Below are positions 24,082-30,523 of a stretch of DNA of 30,523 bases, piece by piece; within the stretch, counting starts at the first letter, position 1; every line of letters begins with the position of its first letter. Below the pieces are notes generated by a model. That model was not told the DNA's origin and ran no database searches. It saw only the letters and a list, made by a program, of their open reading frames with translations. Made by a program: the position numbers and the translations under genes. This stretch comes from an uncultured Dorea sp. Lineage in GTDB: Bacteria > Bacillota > Clostridia > Lachnospirales > Lachnospiraceae. The stretch is taken from contig CAJUMF010000041.1 of the NCBI GenBank assembly GCA_910586965.1, positions 1 to 30,523 on the forward strand, in the 5' to 3' direction.

Positions 24082-25695
24082 ATGGCCGATGAAAAATCGA
24101 AAAACCTGACTGGCGCAGACGGTCCGGGCAAAGACCCGGCACAGCCCGAGGCGGGTGGCTCCCCCACTCCGGGGAAGGAGCAGAAAGAGCCCGAAGCCGC
24201 CGCACCGGAAAAAGCGGCGAAAGAGCCGGAAAAGGCCACCCCGGAAAAGGCCGCTCCGCAAAAGGCAGCAAAGGAACCGGAAAAGCCTGCCCCGGAAAAG
24301 GCCGCCCCGGCGAAGGAAGAAAAGAAACCGGAGATTCCCAAAGAGCAGAAGGCAGAGGCCCCGGAAGGTAAGGAGGCTCCCAACGTGTCCTTCTACAACT
24401 TCTCCGAAATCATGGCGGGGAAGAAGGAGGCGCAGAAAGCCCCTCCCGGGCAGGACGGGAAAGCACCCGGCAAAGCGGCTCCCACTTCTCCCGAAAAAGA
24501 AACCGCCAAAGGGACGAAAGAGGCAGCCCCAAAGCAGAAGGAGGAAAAGGGGACGGAACCGCCGAAGCGGAAGGGCCGCCCTCCCAAAGAGGCAAAGGAC
24601 AAGGCAGCTCCCACGAAGAAGGAGCCCACGGCAAAGAAGGAAAAGGCGGGACAGAAAACGGCCACGAAAGCGGAGAAATCTTCACCGGCTGGAAAGGCAG
24701 CAAAGGCGGAGAAAGTGCCCCAGCCCCAGAAGCCGGCAAAGGCAGCGCCGGAGGTCAAACCTGCCACACAGCCTGAAAAGGCGTCCCAGGCACCCACGGA
24801 GGCGCCCCGCCGGGGGGACGAACAAATCGTCTACTTGAAGCTGTCCGACCTCCACGCCTTCAAGGACCACCCGTTCCAGGTCCGCAACGACGAGGAAATG
24901 CGGGCCATGGTCTCCAGCGTCAAGGACAAGGGCGTCACCCAGCCCGCCATTGTAAGGCCCCGTGAGGACGGGGGCTATGAGATCGTGTCCGGCCACCGCC
25001 GCCAAAAGGCCAGCGAGCTTGCCGGGTTCACCGACATGCCGTGTATCATCCGCAACCTGACGGACGAGCAGGCCATCACGCAGATGGTGGAGGACAATAC
25101 GAACCAGAGGGAGAACATCCTCCCCAGCGAGCGGGCCAAGGCCCTGAAAATGCAGCTTGAGGCAATCAAGCACCAGGGGGCGAAGAACTTCACTTCGGGC
25201 CAGATTGACCCGAAGGACGCCGGGAAACGCTCCAATGAGATCGTGGCCGAGCGCAACAAGATGACCGTCAAGCAGGTGCAGCGGTACATCAAGCTCAACG
25301 ACCTTGTGCCCGACCTGCAAAAAATGATGGACGGGGGACAGGTCAAGTTCACCCCGGCGGTGGAGCTCTCGTACATCAAGCCAAAAAACCAGCAGTACAT
25401 CGCCGTCGCCATTGAGGGCCAGCAGTCCAGCCCTTCGCTCTCCCAGGCCCAGCGCATGAGGGAGCTTGACCAGAAGGGGGTCCTCAACGGGGACGTGATC
25501 GACGGGATAATGATGGAGGATAAGAAGGAGGTAGACAAAGTGATTCTGACAGGAGCGGAGCTTGGGAAGTATTTCGGGAAGGAGACCACCCCGAGGGAAA
25601 TGAAGGACCAGATCATCAAACTTCTGGACGACTGGAAGGGCCAGCAGAAGGAAGTGGCGAAGCCGGAGAAAAAGAAGGCCCAGCCGGAGAAGTAG
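24082..25695 (+). CDS. ParB/Srx-type protein with long charged N-terminal region
   Basis: AAGGAGG lies eight bases before ATG 24082. The 537-residue product has an N-terminal half (1-245) of low complexity, rich in Lys, Ala, Pro and Glu, with units such as APEKAAKEPEK. Inside it sit a conserved-looking VSFYNFSEIMAGKK (about 101-114) and an AT-hook-like KRKGRPPK (about 161-168). The ParB N-terminal domain spans about 248-345 (LKLSDLHAFKDHPFQVR; IVSGHRRQKASELAGF; DNTNQRENI), followed by a helix-turn-helix region (MTVKQVQRYIKLNDLVP, about 395-411) and a C-terminal helical part. ParB-like proteins of ICEs are thought to aid maintenance or regulation. It is the first gene of the element's operon; no ParA is adjacent. 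Confidence 0.9.
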   Translation: MADEKSKNLTGADGPGKDPAQPEAGGSPTPGKEQKEPEAAAPEKAAKEPEKATPEKAAPQKAAKEPEKPAPEKAAPAKEEKKPEIPKEQKAEAPEGKEAPNVSFYNFSEIMAGKKEAQKAPPGQDGKAPGKAAPTSPEKETAKGTKEAAPKQKEEKGTEPPKRKGRPPKEAKDKAAPTKKEPTAKKEKAGQKTATKAEKSSPAGKAAKAEKVPQPQKPAKAAPEVKPATQPEKASQAPTEAPRRGDEQIVYLKLSDLHAFKDHPFQVRNDEEMRAMVSSVKDKGVTQPAIVRPREDGGYEIVSGHRRQKASELAGFTDMPCIIRNLTDEQAITQMVEDNTNQRENILPSERAKALKMQLEAIKHQGAKNFTSGQIDPKDAGKRSNEIVAERNKMTVKQVQRYIKLNDLVPDLQKMMDGGQVKFTPAVELSYIKPKNQQYIAVAIEGQQSSPSLSQAQRMRELDQKGVLNGDVIDGIMMEDKKEVDKVILTGAELGKYFGKETTPREMKDQIIKLLDDWKGQQKEVAKPEKKKAQPEK

Positions 25696-25726
25696 GGGCC
25701 GCTTCGGACCAACTTGGCCCGAGGCC
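25695..25726. repeat. Intercistronic palindrome, copy 1
   Basis: The core GCTTCGGACCAACTTGGCCC then GAGGCC starts right at the ParB-like stop codon. Inverted arms CTTCGGACCAA and TTGGCCCGAGG fold with few mismatches. The same element recurs at 27931 and 28963. Confidence 0.75.
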
Positions 25727-25786
25727 GTAACAGGGCCGGGCTTCGGATACCGGCCATTTCAGAAACAGAAACGGAGGGAAAAAAGA

Positions 25787-26140
25787 TTGAAACGACCTTT
25801 AGCATACATCACCGCCGCATGGTGCGGCGAACCGGAGACGGACACAGAGATGGGAACCCGCTACAGCCGCCTGGCATACGAGGCGGGCTTCTCCCCCGTC
25901 TGCCCCGTCCTCTACATGCCGCTGTTCCTCAACGACAGCGTACCCGAAGAGCACAAGGCGGGGATTGACATGCGCCGGGACCTGCTCCGGCGCTCCCATG
26001 TGCTTTTGGTCTGCGGAGGGGACGTGGACGAGGACGTGAAGAACGACATCGCGGTGGCCGGGCGGCTGGGGATCGCCGCCACCACCCTTGACGGAATCCT
26101 GGCCGTGAAAGGGCTGGGGAAGGATGGCGGCGGACATTAG
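25787..26140 (+). CDS. Nucleoside 2-deoxyribosyltransferase-like protein (DUF4406/DUF7768 type)
   Basis: TTG 25787 is taken as start because GGAGGG lies eight bases upstream; no ATG is better placed. The 117-residue product begins RPLAYITAAWCGEP, has SRLAYEAGFSPVCPVLYMPL (about 27-46) and ends with VLLVCGGDVDEDVKNDIAVA then GRLGIAATT. This is the Rossmann-like pattern of small proteins related to nucleoside deoxyribosyltransferases that occur in phages and ICEs. Enzymatic activity is unproven. Its 3' end overlaps the methyltransferase start by 17 bases, so the pair is translationally linked. Confidence 0.7.
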   Translation: MKRPLAYITAAWCGEPETDTEMGTRYSRLAYEAGFSPVCPVLYMPLFLNDSVPEEHKAGIDMRRDLLRRSHVLLVCGGDVDEDVKNDIAVAGRLGIAATTLDGILAVKGLGKDGGGH

Positions 26141-27218
26141 GCTGGGGAGCCTCTTTGACGGGATAGGGGTATTCCCCCTTGCGGCCTCACGCTGCGGCAT
26201 ACGCCCGGTGTGGGCCAGCGAGATCGAGAAGGCCCCAGTCTCCATCACAAAGAGGCACTTCCCGGACATGCTGCACCTGGGGGACATCACGAAGCTGGAC
26301 GGGGGGAAGGTCCCTCCCGTCCATGTGATAACCTTCGGCTCCCCCTGCCAGAACCTTTCCCTGATGGGGAACCGCAAGGGCCTTGACGGGGAGAAGTCCA
26401 GCCTCTTCTACCAGGCCATGCGTATCATACAGGAAATGAGGGATGCGACAAGACATGTATATCCAGTTATCGCTGTTTGGGAAAACGTCATGGGAGCGTT
26501 TTCTACAAACGACCGGATGGATTTTAGAGCCGTCCTATCCGCCTTCACGGACACCGAGGTTCCAATGCCTCCTTCTGGAAGATGGGCGGGGGCCGGAATG
26601 GTGCGAGGGGGAACGCCTGACCTGTGCTGGCGGCTCATGGACGCCCAGTATTGGGCAGGAGCCAGGCGGCTGGCGAGAAGGCAGCGGATTTTCATCGTGG
26701 CGGATTTTGGAGGGAGGCGTGCCGGAGACATACTATTTAAGCCCCGTCCACTGCTCCCGGTTCCTGAACCTTGCGAGCCGGGCGGGCTGCCCTCCCCCGG
26801 CGGAGATCGAACGCCTTTTATTGAAGCAGGGGGGCGCGTACCCGTCGTCCGGCCCTTCCAGTGCTTCCGTATGCGGGGAGCGTCCAAAAGGAAGGAGCAG
26901 GCGGCCTTCCAAAACAGCTTCGGACTGCCAGCTGACCCTTTTCCCACTCTCTTAGCCAGCGACCTGACGCCCTTCGCCTTCTGGTTCGAGGACGACCCGG
27001 AGGGCGGCTGCGTGCGGTTTCTGACGGAACGGGAAAGCGAGCGCCTCATGGGACTCCCGGAGGGCTGGACGGCATACGGGGCGGACGGCACGGAGATACG
27101 GCCCCTTGCCCGCTACAAGGCGCTGGGGAACTCTATCGCCCTCCCCTGCGCCGACTACATCATGGCCGGGATCTACGAAGCCCTGGCCGGAAAGGAGGAA
27201 ACACGCGGAAATGTTTGA
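26124..27218 (+). CDS. C5 cytosine DNA methyltransferase (Dcm type)
   Basis: A 364-residue enzyme. Motif I is SLFDGIGVFPLAASRCG (9-25), motif IV GSPCQNLSLMG with catalytic Cys75, motif VI WENVMGAF with Glu120, and motif X YKALGNSIALP near the end. Motif VIII reads ARRLARRQRIFIVADF where most relatives have VPQRRRRIFLVADF, a three-residue longer, altered form. It transfers methyl groups from SAM to cytosine C5 in DNA and may protect the ICE from host restriction. No cognate restriction enzyme is seen. A second reading frame (26455-26955) lies inside the gene. The stop overlaps the ArdA start by eight bases. Confidence 0.92.
   Translation: MAADIRLGSLFDGIGVFPLAASRCGIRPVWASEIEKAPVSITKRHFPDMLHLGDITKLDGGKVPPVHVITFGSPCQNLSLMGNRKGLDGEKSSLFYQAMRIIQEMRDATRHVYPVIAVWENVMGAFSTNDRMDFRAVLSAFTDTEVPMPPSGRWAGAGMVRGGTPDLCWRLMDAQYWAGARRLARRQRIFIVADFGGRRAGDILFKPRPLLPVPEPCEPGGLPSPGGDRTPFIEAGGRVPVVRPFQCFRMRGASKRKEQAAFQNSFGLPADPFPTLLASDLTPFAFWFEDDPEGGCVRFLTERESERLMGLPEGWTAYGADGTEIRPLARYKALGNSIALPCADYIMAGIYEALAGKEETRGNV
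26455..26955 (+). CDS. Overprinted ORF inside the methyltransferase gene, phage/ICE-type small protein
   Basis: A 166-codon frame, +1 relative to the methyltransferase and fully nested in it. Its product starts MYIQLSLFGKTSWERFLQTT, continues with SRTPRFQCLLLEDGRGPEWC, and has ETYYLSPVHCSRFLNLASRA then GCPPPAEIERLL. I know this layout (QLSLFGKT at the start; KYYLS...C.GIL.RA..RG..LPP later) from small phage and ICE proteins found at C5 methyltransferase genes. ATG 26455 is preferred by that pattern; GAGGGA lies 11 bases upstream, and ATG 26443 is in frame with AGGA eight bases upstream. The C-terminal 45 residues are basic and low in pattern. Function unknown; not proven to be translated. Confidence 0.55.
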   Translation: MYIQLSLFGKTSWERFLQTTGWILEPSYPPSRTPRFQCLLLEDGRGPEWCEGERLTCAGGSWTPSIGQEPGGWREGSGFSSWRILEGGVPETYYLSPVHCSRFLNLASRAGCPPPAEIERLLLKQGGAYPSSGPSSASVCGERPKGRSRRPSKTASDCQLTLFPLS

Positions 27219-27930
27219 AGCCTATGTGACGAACCCCGGCCTTTACCCGGAGCTTGGCGTGGAGGCCGGGGAGACCCTGCGCTTCCCCACGACCACGGAG
27301 GAAGTGCGGGCCTTATTCTCCCGGATTGGCATAGACGGGGAACGGTACGGGGAGTATTTCATCACCAGCTATGACAGCGACGTGCTGGGGCTGTATGACT
27401 GCCTGGACGAGTACGCCGGGCTGGACGAGCTCAACTATCTGGCGCATGTGCTGGGGGAAGTGCAGGAACGGGGCGAGCTGGAGAAATTCGAGGCCGCAAT
27501 GGCTTTCGGGGAGCATACGGACGGGGCCGGAAATCTGATTAACCTGGCGCAGAACCTGGACTGCTATGACTTCTATCCGGGGATTGGGGATGACGAAGCC
27601 CTCGGGCGCTACTGCGTGGAGGAAATCGGCGCAATCGACATCCCCGAACATATCCGGGACTATTTCGATTACGAGGCCTACGGGCGGGACATTGACTTAA
27701 ACTCTACCGGGAACTTCGTCCCCGGCGGCTATGTGCTGCGGAACGGGGAGCCTTTCCGGGAATGCTACGCCGGGCGGGAGGACATACCGGAGGAATACCG
27801 GATATGCAGGGCCCCGGCCCGGAACGAGAAGGAGGAAACACGCTCCATACTGGAGACCATCAGACAATTCAGGGAGGCCCCGCCCACTCCCCACAAGGAC
27901 AGGGAAGGGCCTTCCCATGAGGGGCGGTAG
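27211..27930 (+). CDS. ardA: Antirestriction protein ArdA
   Basis: ATG 27211 is fixed by AAAGGAGG upstream and by the protein beginning FEAYVTNPGLYPEL, like other ArdA-type starts. The 239-residue product is strongly acidic. It shows EYFITSYDSDVLGLYDCLDE, then LDELNYLAHVL and the later DYFDYEAYGRDIDLNSTGNF, typical of ArdA. ArdA mimics B-form DNA and blocks type I restriction enzymes during entry of conjugative DNA. The protein is longer than the roughly 165-residue classical form, with an extra C-terminal tail. It follows the methyltransferase by overlap, so two protective functions are co-expressed. Confidence 0.88.
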   Translation: MFEAYVTNPGLYPELGVEAGETLRFPTTTEEVRALFSRIGIDGERYGEYFITSYDSDVLGLYDCLDEYAGLDELNYLAHVLGEVQERGELEKFEAAMAFGEHTDGAGNLINLAQNLDCYDFYPGIGDDEALGRYCVEEIGAIDIPEHIRDYFDYEAYGRDIDLNSTGNFVPGGYVLRNGEPFRECYAGREDIPEEYRICRAPARNEKEETRSILETIRQFREAPPTPHKDREGPSHEGR

Positions 27931-27956
27931 GCTTCGGGCCAAGCTGGCCCGAGGCC
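27931..27956. repeat. Intercistronic palindrome, copy 2
   Basis: GCTTCGGGCCAAGCTGGCCC followed by GAGGCC begins on the base after the ArdA stop codon. It matches copies 1 and 3 at nearly all positions. Confidence 0.75.
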
Positions 27957-27981
27957 CGGACCCCGTGCAGAAAGGAAGGAG

Positions 27982-28941
27982 GTGCGCCATGCCGGGGTGA
28001 CAGAGGAACAGATCGCGGAGGCGAAGCGGTGGGACCTGCTTTCCTACCTGCAAGCCTACGAGCCGGGCGAACTGAAAAAGTCCGGCCCCCGGGAATACCG
28101 GACCAGGAGCCATGACAGCCTGGTGATCTCCAACGGCAAATGGCACTGGTGCAGCCGGAACATGGGCGGGAAGACCGCCCTGGACTATCTCATAAAGGTG
28201 CGGGGGCAGGATTTCGTCTCCGCTGTGGAGACGCTCTGCGGCGGGGGCGCCTCCCCTTTTCTTTCCCAGCCGGTAGACCTTCCTCCGCCAAAGCCTTTTG
28301 AGCTGCCGGAGCCGGGCCGCTATGCCACAAGGGTCATGGGCTACCTGCAAGGCCGGGGGATTGACGGCGGAATCATCAGCCGCTGCCTGCGGGACGGCTC
28401 CCTCTATGAGAGCTTCCGCTACCACAACTGTGTATTTGTAGGCCGGGACATGGAAGGGAAAGCCCGGTCCGCCTGCCTGCGGGGGACCTTCGGGGACTTC
28501 AAGATGGACGTGCCGGGCAGCGACAAGCGCTTCAACTTCTGCCTTGCCTCCCCTTTCCCGGACTGCCAGAAGGTGGCCGTCTTTGAGAGCGCCATTGACG
28601 CCCTCTCCGGCGCCACGCTGACAAAGCTGGCCGGGAAGGCATGGGAGGACGCCTGCTACCTCTCCCTTGGGGGCACCTCGCCGCTGGCGCTGGTCCAGTT
28701 CCTAAAGGACCGCCCGGGAATCCGGCATGTGGCACTCTGCCTTGACAATGACGGGGCCGGGAAAAGCGGTACGGAAAAGCTCATGGAAACGCTGCGCTCC
28801 GACCGGGAGCTGTCCGGGCGGATAGAGATGCTCCGGGAGGCGGCCCCACCGGAACGGTACGGGAAGGACTATAACCAGCACCTTCTGGGGGTGATTGGGG
28901 AAATGAAAGCAAGGAGGAAGGAAAAAAGTTTTGAGAGATAA
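27982..28941 (+). CDS. DUF3991 and toprim domain protein
   Basis: GTG 27982 gives 319 residues; GTG 27997 is a possible alternative start, nearer to the family's usual VTEEQ beginning, and it overlaps the stop of a three-codon frame (ATG 27989). The N-terminal part (YRTRSHDSLVISNGKWHWCS, then GGKTALDYLI) is the DUF3991 region. The toprim fold lies at about 195-260, with VFESAIDALSG supplying the glutamate and ALCLDNDGAGKSG supplying the paired acids. Primase-like toprim proteins of ICEs act on the transferred DNA strand or its replication; the exact reaction is not established. It sits between ArdA and PcfB in the element's operon. Confidence 0.88.
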   Translation: MRHAGVTEEQIAEAKRWDLLSYLQAYEPGELKKSGPREYRTRSHDSLVISNGKWHWCSRNMGGKTALDYLIKVRGQDFVSAVETLCGGGASPFLSQPVDLPPPKPFELPEPGRYATRVMGYLQGRGIDGGIISRCLRDGSLYESFRYHNCVFVGRDMEGKARSACLRGTFGDFKMDVPGSDKRFNFCLASPFPDCQKVAVFESAIDALSGATLTKLAGKAWEDACYLSLGGTSPLALVQFLKDRPGIRHVALCLDNDGAGKSGTEKLMETLRSDRELSGRIEMLREAAPPERYGKDYNQHLLGVIGEMKARRKEKSFER

Positions 28942-28962
28942 TACCATACCCTGCCGCCGCTG

Positions 28963-28994
28963 GGGGCCGCTTCGGGCCAACTTGGCCCGAGGCC
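28963..28994. repeat. Intercistronic palindrome, copy 3
   Basis: GGGGCCGCTTCGGGCCAACT continues to TTGGCCCGAGGCC. This copy shares GGGGCCGCTTCGG with copy 1 and is the best palindrome of the three. It lies 21 bases behind the toprim gene stop. Confidence 0.75.
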
Positions 28995-29032
28995 CTCCCC
29001 GGCTCCAATGAATCCGGCAGAAAGGAGGAACC

Positions 29033-29503
29033 ATGCAGGAATATGTAGAACAACAGACGGTGGCCGTCTCCGTCAAGGCGGCGAGGCTCACAAGCCGGGT
29101 GCTTGCCGCCGCCTTAAAAAAGACGCTGGCGGAAATGGAGGGACAGCGCCGGGCCGCACGGACGCCCCACGGGAAACAGTCCGTCAAAAAGCTGATGAAC
29201 CACTACGGCACGAAGAACGCCATCAAGCTGGTGGGAGCGCCAAAGGATTTTGACCGTATCGCCAGGGAGTACCATGTGGACTACGCTTTCCACAAGACCG
29301 GCCCCGGCCAGTACCTGCTTTTCTTCAAGGCAGACCAGGCGGACGCCATCACGGCGGCCTTCTCCCGGTATACGGAAAAGGCCATGGGGCGCGGGCAGGA
29401 GAAGCCGTCCATCCTCGGGCAGCTGCGGCGGCTCGTGAAGGAGCTGGCGGCAAAGCCCCGGCAGAAGGAACGGGCCAGGGAGCCCGGGAAGGAGGAACGT
29501 TGA
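29033..29503 (+). CDS. PcfB family protein (DUF3801)
   Basis: AAAGGAGG precedes ATG 29033. The 156-residue basic product has KAARLTSRVLAAALKKTLAE (15-34), KQSVKKLMNHYGTKNAIKLV and FDRIAREYHVDYAFHKT, then LLFFKADQADAITAAF, matching PcfB of enterococcal pCF10-like and Tn1549-like systems. PcfB is an accessory factor of the relaxosome that links processed DNA to the coupling protein. Here it directly precedes the coupling protein gene, with a four-base overlap, the usual order in this ICE family. Confidence 0.9.
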   Translation: MQEYVEQQTVAVSVKAARLTSRVLAAALKKTLAEMEGQRRAARTPHGKQSVKKLMNHYGTKNAIKLVGAPKDFDRIAREYHVDYAFHKTGPGQYLLFFKADQADAITAAFSRYTEKAMGRGQEKPSILGQLRRLVKELAAKPRQKERAREPGKEER

Positions 29504-30523
29504 ACCGGAAAATCAAAAAATATCTGCTCCCCAACTTCCCCTACCTCATGGCCTTCTGGTTCTTCTCGAAGCTGGGGACCGCCTACCGCATGGCGCAGGG
29601 CGGGAACGCCGGGGAAAAGCTGTTCGGCATGATGGAGTCCATAGGGCCGGTATTTCAGAATTACGCTCCCGGCCTGGGGCTGTCTGACCTGGCGGTAGGC
29701 GTTGCCGGGGCCGTAGGGCTTTATTTCATGGTGCAGTCCAAAATCAAAAAGGCCCGGAAATTCCGGCGGGACATGGAATACGGCAGCGCGCGTTGGGGCG
29801 GGCCTAAAGACATCGCCCCTTTCATCGATTCCAGGTTTGAGAACAACGTGATACTGACCGGGAGCGAGTTCCTGACCATGAACACCCGGCCGAAGGTTCC
29901 GGCCAATGCCAGGAACCTGAACGCCTGCGTGATCGGCTCCTCCGGCTCCGGCAAGACAAGGTTCTGGCTCACGCCCCAGCTTTTACAGGCCCATTCCTCG
30001 TATGTGGTGGTGGACCCGAAGGGCGGGACCCTCGCCCAGTGCGGCTATTTCCTCCAAAGGAAGAAGGGCTATAAGGTCCGGGTTTTCAACAGCATAGACT
30101 TCTCAAAGTCCATGCACTACAACCCCCTTGCCTATATCAAGACGGAGAGCGACGTCTTAAAATTCGTCAACGCCCTGATTGCCAACACCAAAGGGGAGGG
30201 CAAGGAGGGGGACCCCTTCTGGACGAAGGCGGAAACCCTCCTTTACTGCGCGCTGGTGGCCTATATCGTATTCGAGGGGCCGGAGGAAGAACGGAACATG
30301 AACACGCTGGTGGAGATGATAAACAGCATGGAGGTGCGGGAGGACGACGAATCCTTCAAGAACGCCGTGGATTACATGTTCGACGGCCTCGCCAGGAGGA
30401 GCCCCCAGCACTTCGCCGTGCGCCAGTATGCCAAATACAAGCTGGCCAGCGGCAAGACGGCTAAATCCATCCTTATTTCATGCGGCGCAAGACTGGCCCC
30501 TTTCGACATTGCGGAGCTTCGGG
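29500..30523 (+). CDS. VirD4/TraG type IV coupling protein, N-terminal part
   Basis: TTG 29500 overlaps the PcfB stop (TTGA) and has GGAGG five to eight bases upstream. The frame is open to the window end, giving 341 codons of an expected roughly 600. There are two N-terminal membrane segments (about 10-30 and 65-85). Then come YGSARWGGPKDI, Walker A VIGSSGSGKTRFW (about 144-156), YVVVDPKGGTLAQCG, and FNSIDFSKSMHYNPLAYI, all typical of TraG/VirD4 proteins. The hexameric ATPase pumps the relaxase-bound strand into the mating channel. Confidence 0.92.
   Translation, partial: MNRKIKKYLLPNFPYLMAFWFFSKLGTAYRMAQGGNAGEKLFGMMESIGPVFQNYAPGLGLSDLAVGVAGAVGLYFMVQSKIKKARKFRRDMEYGSARWGGPKDIAPFIDSRFENNVILTGSEFLTMNTRPKVPANARNLNACVIGSSGSGKTRFWLTPQLLQAHSSYVVVDPKGGTLAQCGYFLQRKKGYKVRVFNSIDFSKSMHYNPLAYIKTESDVLKFVNALIANTKGEGKEGDPFWTKAETLLYCALVAYIVFEGPEEERNMNTLVEMINSMEVREDDESFKNAVDYMFDGLARRSPQHFAVRQYAKYKLASGKTAKSILISCGARLAPFDIAELR

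Larger units (their letters stand above)
23950..30523 (+). mobile_element. Tn1549-type integrative conjugative element, left part
   Basis: Base composition changes sharply at about 23.95 kb from AT-rich to GC-rich. The gene order ParB-like, DUF-type nucleotide hydrolase-like, C5 methyltransferase, ArdA, DUF3991/toprim, PcfB, VirD4/TraG is that of Tn1549/CTn-type elements of gut Clostridia. The exact left end is not fixed: no terminal repeats can be checked because the right end lies beyond the window. Relaxase, VirB4-like ATPase, regulators and integrase are expected downstream. Confidence 0.8.

Noticed and set aside
24155..24838. Arginine-rich frame overlapping the ParB-like gene
   Set aside because: It is the shifted reading of the Lys/Ala/Pro/Glu repeats; codon structure belongs to the ParB frame and no family pattern appears.

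Overview
The window looks like a chromosome of a low-to-moderate GC, spore-former-type Firmicute, most likely a gut Lachnospiraceae-like Clostridium. The grounds are strong AGGAGG ribosome sites, frequent TTG/GTG starts, the AGCS, NCS1, FGGY, DUF4143, VanW and LarC/LarE genes, and a conjugative element of the Tn1549 type common in that group. From about 23.95 kb to the right end the DNA becomes visibly GC-rich, which marks a foreign element. No species is claimed.

Layout. 1-660: 3' end of an AGCS sodium:amino-acid symporter and a bidirectional terminator. 704-5614: a catabolic locus with a DeoR repressor (-), a divergent array of phased AAAC repeats, a 59-residue membrane protein, an NCS1 permease, a TIM-barrel phosphosugar enzyme and an FGGY sugar kinase, closed by a terminator. 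5700-9775: a MerR-centred block holding a TauE/SafE permease, a YcxB-like membrane protein, a MerR regulator with an effector domain, a LysR regulator and a GNAT acetyltransferase. Two near-identical promoters with the 19-bp spacer typical of MerR control flank it. 9780-12350: a decayed zone with a metallophosphoesterase remnant joined in frame to an intact SRAP (YedK/HMCES-type) gene, an Rpn-type nuclease tail, and a broken PIN toxin gene with its small partner. 12354-15206: a MEMO/AMMECR1 fusion and a DUF4143 ATPase. 15232-19135: a VanW protein divergent from a large Ig-like surface protein ending in a putative cysteine-peptidase domain. 19238-21472: larC and larE for the nickel pincer cofactor.

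21774-23463 begins with a detached tRNA 3' end, the scar of an integration event. It is followed by an AT-rich operon: an unknown protein, an HU/IHF-like protein, and a cold-shock domain joined to a cysteine cluster. 23765-23823 is a dense group of perfect palindromes ahead of a truncated small ORF. From about 23.95 kb to the window end lies the front of a Tn1549-type ICE: two leader terminators, ParB-like protein, a deoxyribosyltransferase-like protein, a C5 DNA methyltransferase, ArdA, a DUF3991/toprim protein, PcfB, and the start of the VirD4/TraG coupling protein. The relaxase, the rest of the secretion machinery and the integrase must lie beyond the window.

The most striking observation is a 166-codon reading frame wholly inside the methyltransferase gene in the +1 frame. 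Its translation resembles a small phage/ICE protein family (QLSLFGKT start, YYLS motif), so the segment seems to encode two proteins. The same element carries three copies of one intercistronic palindrome directly behind stop codons. Outside the element, the paired MerR-type promoters and the uncharacterised permease/TIM-barrel/kinase operon with its tiny membrane protein are the best candidates for undescribed biology.
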